Below are positions 4,947-8,336 of a stretch of DNA of 8,336 bases, piece after piece (position 1 is the first letter of the stretch; each line of letters starts with the position of its first letter). The DNA is from Acidobacteriota bacterium. Its GTDB lineage: Bacteria; Acidobacteriota; Terriglobia; Acidiferrales; UBA7541. Location of the stretch: assembly GCA_003131985.1 (NCBI GenBank), contig PKWH01000343.1:1227-9562 (forward strand), written 5' to 3'. Under the pieces are notes generated by a model that worked only from the letters and a program-made list of their open reading frames with translations, did no database searches and had not been told where the DNA came from. Both the position numbers and the translations under genes were made by a program.

Positions 4947-5642
4947 GCTGTGGGCGAGGAGGACTTGCTTGGCGCGAAGATTCAGGTTGGGGACGAGCCA
5001 GCGGAAGAGGACTGTGGCGGCGACGGCTCCGAGGAACTGGGCGACGATGAACCATGGGACGTCGCTGGGACGGATGCCAGCGAAGGTGTCGCTTAGGCTG
5101 CGCGCGATTGTGACCGCGGGATTGGCAAACGAAGTGGATGCTGTGAACCAATACGCGGCGGTGATGTAAGCTCCAACCGCGAAGGCGACCATTTCGGAGC
5201 TGAGCCGCGAGCATCCCCAGATGACGGAGAGCAGGCCAAAGGTGGCGATAAACTCACTGAAGAGCTGAGCGGAGCCGGCTCGCGCGTGATGGGAAATAAA
5301 GATCAGCGGGAGGCGAAACATCACGTGGGCGGCGATCGTGCCGCCAATTCCGCCGAGACATTGAGCGGGTACGTAGCAGGCAGCGTCTTTCCAAGACACT
5401 CCATTCTCGATTGCATCGACGAAAGTTACAGCAGGATTGAAGTGAGCACCTGAGATGGGCCCAAACGTGAGGATCAAAGCAACGAGCGCGGCGCCTGTGG
5501 CGATCGTGTTGGCGAGGAGAGCGATTGCGACGTTTCCGGCGGACAGGCGTTCGCCCATGATGCCGGAGCCGACCACGGCTGCTACGAGAAACCCGGTCCC
5601 AAGAAATTCGGAGGCGGAACGGCGCATGAGTGTGGGCGTCAT
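4935..5642 (-). CDS. aqpS: Aquaglyceroporin of the arsenic operon (AqpS-like), 235 aa
   Basis: The start is taken as the ATG at 5642, which overlaps the arsC stop (ATGA); the frame extends upstream only as antisense-like sequence inside arsC. The protein shows the MIP channel layout: six hydrophobic helices in two halves, each with an Asn-Pro-Ala box (HFNPAVT, NPA 69-71; FANPAVT, NPA 174-176), plus Arg181 after the second box, the selectivity-filter Arg position. In ars operons such as that of Sinorhizobium meliloti, AqpS takes the place of the ArsB pump and lets arsenite made by ArsC flow out down its gradient. No ArsB or Acr3 gene is seen here, so the same role fits. It is the last gene of arsR-arsC-aqp. 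Confidence 0.88.
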   Translation of the reverse strand: MTPTLMRRSASEFLGTGFLVAAVVGSGIMGERLSAGNVAIALLANTIATGAALVALILTFGPISGAHFNPAVTFVDAIENGVSWKDAACYVPAQCLGGIGGTIAAHVMFRLPLIFISHHARAGSAQLFSEFIATFGLLSVIWGCSRLSSEMVAFAVGAYITAAYWFTASTSFANPAVTIARSLSDTFAGIRPSDVPWFIVAQFLGAVAATVLFRWLVPNLNLRAKQVLLAHSSEK

Positions 5643-6130
5643 TGTTTGCCGATGCGATCGACTTCCCTTTTGATGGCCAGAGTGTCGAGACTCGCCAGCG
5701 GCAGACACAGAAACAAACTGATTCTGCGGTCGAGGATCATGAAGGCATCTCTGAAGGCGCGTTCGATCACTTCCGGTGTTCCGTTTACGGCGGCGGGTTC
5801 TGGAACACCCCAATGGGCTGTGATCGGCTGTCCGGGCCAGATGGGGCAAGCTTCCTTGGCCGCGGTGTCGCAGACGGTGAATACGAAGTCCATTTTCGGG
5901 GCGTCGGGATTTGCGAATTCATTCCAACTCTTGCTGCGGGCGCCGTCGGTTGGCAACTGCGCGAGTTCTAATTGCTTCAGAGCTTCGGGACGGACAATTC
6001 CTGTTGGATAACTTCCGGCGCTGTAGGCGGTGAAGGCGGGCTTGCCTTTGCGGTTGAGAATGGCTTCGGCCATGATGGATCGGGCTGAATTGCCGGTGCA
6101 AAGAAAGAGAACGTTGTATTGATCCGGCAT
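5639..6130 (-). CDS. arsC: Thioredoxin-coupled arsenate reductase, 163 aa
   Basis: The protein belongs to the low-molecular-weight tyrosine phosphatase fold. The P-loop CTGNSAR (Cys11 to Arg17) matches CX5R. Two further Cys, Cys87 and Cys94, in VCDTAAKEACP, have the seven-residue spacing of Cys82 and Cys89 in Staphylococcus aureus ArsC, so the full three-Cys relay of the thioredoxin-dependent type is present. It reduces arsenate to arsenite in the cytoplasm. The C-terminal part (about 137-163) is longer than in the shortest members. It begins 5 bp after the arsR stop and its own stop overlaps the aquaporin start by 4 bp, so it is in one operon with both. Confidence 0.93.
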   Translation of the reverse strand: MPDQYNVLFLCTGNSARSIMAEAILNRKGKPAFTAYSAGSYPTGIVRPEALKQLELAQLPTDGARSKSWNEFANPDAPKMDFVFTVCDTAAKEACPIWPGQPITAHWGVPEPAAVNGTPEVIERAFRDAFMILDRRISLFLCLPLASLDTLAIKREVDRIGKQ

Positions 6131-6135
6131 AGGCG

Positions 6136-6483
6136 CTACCTACATCCCCCCGGTTGACAGCAAGTTCGCGAAGCGCGTTTGGCATCGCCAGCGAGTTCGG
6201 GAACGTCGCGAAAACATTCCTTCAGGCATTTGATCAAGCTGCGATGAAACGGCGAAGCTGCGGAAGTGAGCCGATAATAGGCCCAGAGGCCTTGCTTCCT
6301 TTTCACTATCAGGCCGGCTCTGAGCAGGTAAGCCAGATGGCGGGAGGCTTTAGGCTGCGGCACACGCGTGATGGTCACGATATCGCAGACGCACATTTCG
6401 CCTTTCAAAAGCAGGTGCAAGATGCGCAGCCTGGTGCGGTCGGAGAAAGCGCGGAACATCAGGTTGACAGTAGTTTTAGGCAT
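6136..6483 (-). CDS. arsR: Arsenic-responsive ArsR-family repressor, 115 aa
   Basis: A winged-helix repressor of the ArsR/SmtB family. The As(III)-binding motif MCVCDIV gives Cys31 and Cys33, equivalent to the ELCVCDL motif of classical ArsR; the recognition helix lies in PQPKASRHLAYLLRAGL (about 42-58). Beyond the usual core there are Cys86, Cys90 and a C-terminal CCQPGGC (108-114), which could add metalloid ligands. The start at 6483 follows the palindromic operator by two bases. The predicted transcript start near 6497 leaves a leader of about 13 bases without a Shine-Dalgarno. Arsenite should release it from the operator and turn on both arsR-arsC-aqp and arsM. Confidence 0.93.
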   Translation of the reverse strand: MPKTTVNLMFRAFSDRTRLRILHLLLKGEMCVCDIVTITRVPQPKASRHLAYLLRAGLIVKRKQGLWAYYRLTSAASPFHRSLIKCLKECFRDVPELAGDAKRASRTCCQPGGCR

Positions 6484-6493
6484 GGACTATATT
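6464..6493 (+). promoter_or_regulatory. arsM promoter
   Basis: TTGACA (6464-6469) lies inside the arsR coding region, at codons 5-7, followed by an 18-bp spacer and TATATT (6488-6493), the latter in the left arm of the operator. The predicted start is near 6500. Confidence 0.7.
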
Positions 6494-6511
6494 CGGCTAG
6501 GCGAATATAGT
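6486..6511. promoter_or_regulatory. Palindromic ArsR operator between arsR and arsM
   Basis: Perfect 10-bp arms ACTATATTCG (6486-6495) and CGAATATAGT (6502-6511) flank a 6-bp centre, GCTAGG. This is a typical size for an ArsR-family operator. Each arm contains TATATT, read in opposite directions, and each TATATT is the -10 of one of the two promoters, so a bound dimer would cover both. Confidence 0.85.
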
Positions 6512-6532
6512 ATGATTCTCTCTTGAGTTCAA
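6504..6532 (-). promoter_or_regulatory. arsR-arsC-aqp promoter
   Basis: On the minus strand TTGAAC (6532-6527), a 17-bp spacer and TATATT (6509-6504), the latter in the right arm of the operator. The predicted start is near 6497. This promoter faces the arsM promoter, and the two overlap. Confidence 0.65.
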
Positions 6533-6542
6533 GGGGAAGAAG

Positions 6543-7367
6543 ATGAGCGAGCCAAACAACATCAGAGAAGCAGTGAAAGAGAAGTACGGAGAGGCTGCCA
6601 GCAGAGTTTCCTCCGGCGGCGCGGCATCGTGCGGCTGTTCGCCATCGTCCGCATGCTGCGGCGGAGATCCGATTACGGCGAACCTTTATCAATCCGAGCA
6701 GACTGCCGGCATTCCGGAACAAGCGGTGCTGGCTTCGCTGGGATGCGGAAACCCGACAGCACTTGCGCAGTTGAAGGCGGGCGATATCGTCCTGGACCTC
6801 GGATCCGGGGGCGGAATCGATGTGTTGCTGTCCGCGAGACGGGTGAGTCCCGGCGGCAAAGCCTACGGCTTGGATATGACGGATGAAATGCTGACACTTG
6901 CGCGCGAGAATCAGAACAAGGCGGGCGTGGACAATGTTGAGTTCTTGAAAGGCGAGATAGAGAACATTCCACTCCCGGGAAACACGGTGGACGTTGTGAT
7001 TTCGAATTGCGTGATCAATCTATCGGCTGACAAAGACAGAGTGTTGGCGGAAGCGTTTCGCGTGCTGCGGCCCGGCGGAAGATTCGCCGTTTCGGATGTT
7101 GTGGTGCGCGGCGATGTGCCTGGCGAAATTCGAAAGAACATGGAGCTGTGGGTTGGTTGCGTCGCTGGAGCGTTAAAAGATTCTGAATACTTATCGAAAC
7201 TGACCGCGGCTGGTTTCGAACAAATAACCATTGAACCGACCCGGATTTATAAAGTCGCAGACGCTCGGCAGTTTCTGAGCGCTCAAGGAATTGACGCGGA
7301 TTCGATCGCCGCGGAGGTGGAAGGCAAGTTCATGAGCGCGTTTATCAGAGCAAAGAAACCAACATGA
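6543..7367 (+). CDS. arsM: Arsenite S-adenosylmethionine methyltransferase, 274 aa
   Basis: Rossmann-type methyltransferase with the SAM motif DLGSGGGIDV (85-94) and the ArsM signature. The three conserved Cys that bind As(III) are present: Cys68 (SLGCGNP), Cys156 (SNCVINLS) and Cys206 (VGCVAGAL), equivalent to Cys72, Cys174 and Cys224 of the Cyanidioschyzon enzyme. The N terminus has an additional Cys cluster, CGCSPSSACCGG (30-41). It methylates arsenite, making methylarsenicals that are volatile or exported. It is divergent from arsR, with ribosome-binding site AAGGGG (6531-6536). The length is typical for bacterial ArsM. Confidence 0.95.
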   Translation: MSEPNNIREAVKEKYGEAASRVSSGGAASCGCSPSSACCGGDPITANLYQSEQTAGIPEQAVLASLGCGNPTALAQLKAGDIVLDLGSGGGIDVLLSARRVSPGGKAYGLDMTDEMLTLARENQNKAGVDNVEFLKGEIENIPLPGNTVDVVISNCVINLSADKDRVLAEAFRVLRPGGRFAVSDVVVRGDVPGEIRKNMELWVGCVAGALKDSEYLSKLTAAGFEQITIEPTRIYKVADARQFLSAQGIDADSIAAEVEGKFMSAFIRAKKPT

Positions 7368-7377
7368 ATCCTGTGCG

Positions 7378-7812
7378 TCAGGGTTGGGCGGTGATATCCA
7401 CTTTGTTGATTTCGTAAACCTGCTCGCGCATTTTGCCGGACTGATCTAAATAGCGGATCTTGAGACTGCGTTTTCCCATCCACGCTTGAAAGCTCTGGTT
7501 GACGGGCAAGTTGGTGCAACGCGACCACTGGTTGTAAACCGTGCATGCGATTTCCAGCGACTTACCCCCGGCTTCCTGGATGACCATGGTGTGTTCGACG
7601 TAGGTTTCCGGGCTGGAGTTGGAGCAGTAGGCAGAGATGTCGCGCCATTCGCAGTTGACCGGAGGAAACGGAGGTCCTTGGAATTGGCGGGTTTCGCCAC
7701 TCAGCACCTTAATTTGAATTGGCAAATCTTTCGACCAGGCGCTGGCCAGGAAAAGTGTGCCAAGCGCCAAGATCGCGCCAGCGACGCTCAGAGCGCGATT
7801 GTTGATTGTCAT
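7378..7812 (-). CDS. Small secreted protein of unknown function, 144 aa
   Basis: I do not recognise a family. A signal peptide (hydrophobic residues 9-23, cleavage near SAWS-KD at 27) leads to a mature domain of about 117 residues. It has four Cys (54, 63, 90, 99), which could form two disulfides, and beta-type segments (TYVEHTMVIQEAG, SLKIRYLDQSGKMREQVYEI). The ATG at 7812 has a strong ribosome-binding site (AAGGAG, 7824-7819, six bases before). The gene converges on arsM with 10 bp between the stop codons and is the first gene seen outside the ars cluster on this side. Nothing ties it to arsenic, so it may belong to the host chromosome. Confidence 0.75.
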   Translation of the reverse strand: MTINNRALSVAGAILALGTLFLASAWSKDLPIQIKVLSGETRQFQGPPFPPVNCEWRDISAYCSNSSPETYVEHTMVIQEAGGKSLEIACTVYNQWSRCTNLPVNQSFQAWMGKRSLKIRYLDQSGKMREQVYEINKVDITAQP

Positions 7813-7949
7813 TGCGTACTCCTTTTCGTGATTCGGTTTACCGGATGCTGCCCTGAGCCTGCTTCCTTAGTGGGACGTGGATCCACTTCGGTTAGATGCT
7901 GGGCCGACCCACTGTGTCGCAAGGTCAGAATCCGGGCCTTGATTGAAGC

Positions 7950-8336
7950 CTATCTGGTGGAGGGCGGGACGGATTTTAGGTACGCGATTATGGCGACGGC
8001 GTCGTCGTGATTGAGGTGGTAGATGTGCATGGGGGGACGGATGACTTCGCCGTTTGGGCCTCGGCCTTTTTCGAGGATATCCACGCCGTCGGAATCGGTA
8101 TATGCGGCAAAGCCGGCGAGGGGAGGCGCTTGTTGCGCCCAATTGTGATCGGGATGGACCGGCACGATCCACACCGGGGCGCCTTGCAGCGCGCGTGAGT
8201 TGTCGAGATTGCCCTGCGAGTCGCGAGGCGTGTGGCATTCCGTGCAGCGCGCCACTTCTTCGACCAGATACTTTCCGCGCTTGACTTGAGATGGATTGGC
8301 GGAAGAAGAATTGGACGCAACCTGCTTGGGAGTTTT
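7950..8336 (-). CDS. Mono-heme cytochrome c, N terminus outside window
   Basis: The frame is open to the right edge, so the start lies beyond 8336; the GTG at 8255 would leave the heme site at the very N terminus and is unlikely. The visible 128 residues hold a Ser/Asn/Pro-rich linker (about 5-18), RGKYLVEEVARCTECHTPRD with the heme motif CTECH (Cys31, Cys34, His35), and Met103 (RPPMHIYHL) as the probable axial ligand, followed by a C-terminal helix (DDAVAIIAYLKS). The pattern is a class I c-type domain like those of electron-transfer subunits of periplasmic dehydrogenases. The electron donor cannot be told from this fragment. Confidence 0.88.
   Translation of the reverse strand, partial: KTPKQVASNSSSANPSQVKRGKYLVEEVARCTECHTPRDSQGNLDNSRALQGAPVWIVPVHPDHNWAQQAPPLAGFAAYTDSDGVDILEKGRGPNGEVIRPPMHIYHLNHDDAVAIIAYLKSVPPSTR

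Noticed and set aside
5643..5849. 69-residue N-terminal extension of the aquaporin
   Set aside because: It is antiparallel shadow frame inside arsC: basic, without membrane character. The ATG at 5642 overlapping the arsC stop starts right at the first family-like residues.
8054..8284. Plus-strand open frames across the cytochrome c gene
   Set aside because: They are shadows of the minus-strand frame that carries the CTECH heme motif and the Met ligand.
1..8336. CRISPR array, tRNA, rRNA, insertion sequence or phage genes
   Set aside because: I saw no regular direct repeats, no transposase or integrase motifs and no RNA gene signature on either strand.

Overview
The window reads as chromosomal or island DNA of a Gram-negative-type bacterium, with outer-membrane beta-barrel, lipoprotein and periplasmic c-type cytochrome genes. 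The secreted hypothetical families and gene style suggest Acidobacteriota; that is an inference from remembered families, not a search. The standard code applies: TGA ends tlpA, aqp, arsC and arsM, and Trp is TGG.

Block 1 (1-2198, + strand): the end of a membrane-anchored thioredoxin-like protein, a secreted protein of unknown function, and a secreted Ca-binding (EF-hand-like) protein. The last gene is cut at about 2198 and fused, codon to codon, to the cut end of a divergent MerR-family regulator gene. This is a recombination scar or an assembly chimera.

Block 2 (2199-4946): a metal-handling cluster. A truncated merR with a MerR-type promoter (19-20 bp spacer) lies on the minus strand. Divergent from it are a small secreted Cys/His/Met-rich protein, an outer-membrane beta-barrel, a MerP-like HMA protein and a TlpA-like lipoprotein. 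The main discovery is in the HMA gene. Its frame runs 3891-4415 and is interrupted only by two TGA codons, which fall exactly where the two Cys of the GMTCxxC metal-binding motif belong. Read as selenocysteine, the motif becomes GMT-U-N-F-U-A-Y-G, a di-selenocysteine metal-binding site. SECIS-like hairpins follow at once. The thioredoxin gene starts on the base after the stop codon, so the two are probably coupled. A working model is capture of a soft metal (Hg, Cu or similar) in the periplasm by a selenolate pair kept reduced by the partner thioredoxin.

Block 3 (4935-7367): an arsenic cluster. arsR-arsC-aqp (minus strand) has no ArsB or Acr3 pump, so arsenite made by the thioredoxin-type ArsC would leave through the aquaglyceroporin. 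arsM (plus strand) methylates arsenite. The two units share a 26-bp palindromic operator whose two arms each contain the -10 box of one of two face-to-face promoters. tlpA and aqp converge and overlap by 12 bp.

Block 4 (7378-8336, minus strand): a small secreted protein of unknown function and the C-terminal part of a mono-heme cytochrome c that runs off the window.

No tRNA, rRNA, CRISPR, transposase or clear rho-independent terminator was seen. No intergenic gap exceeds about 140 bases.
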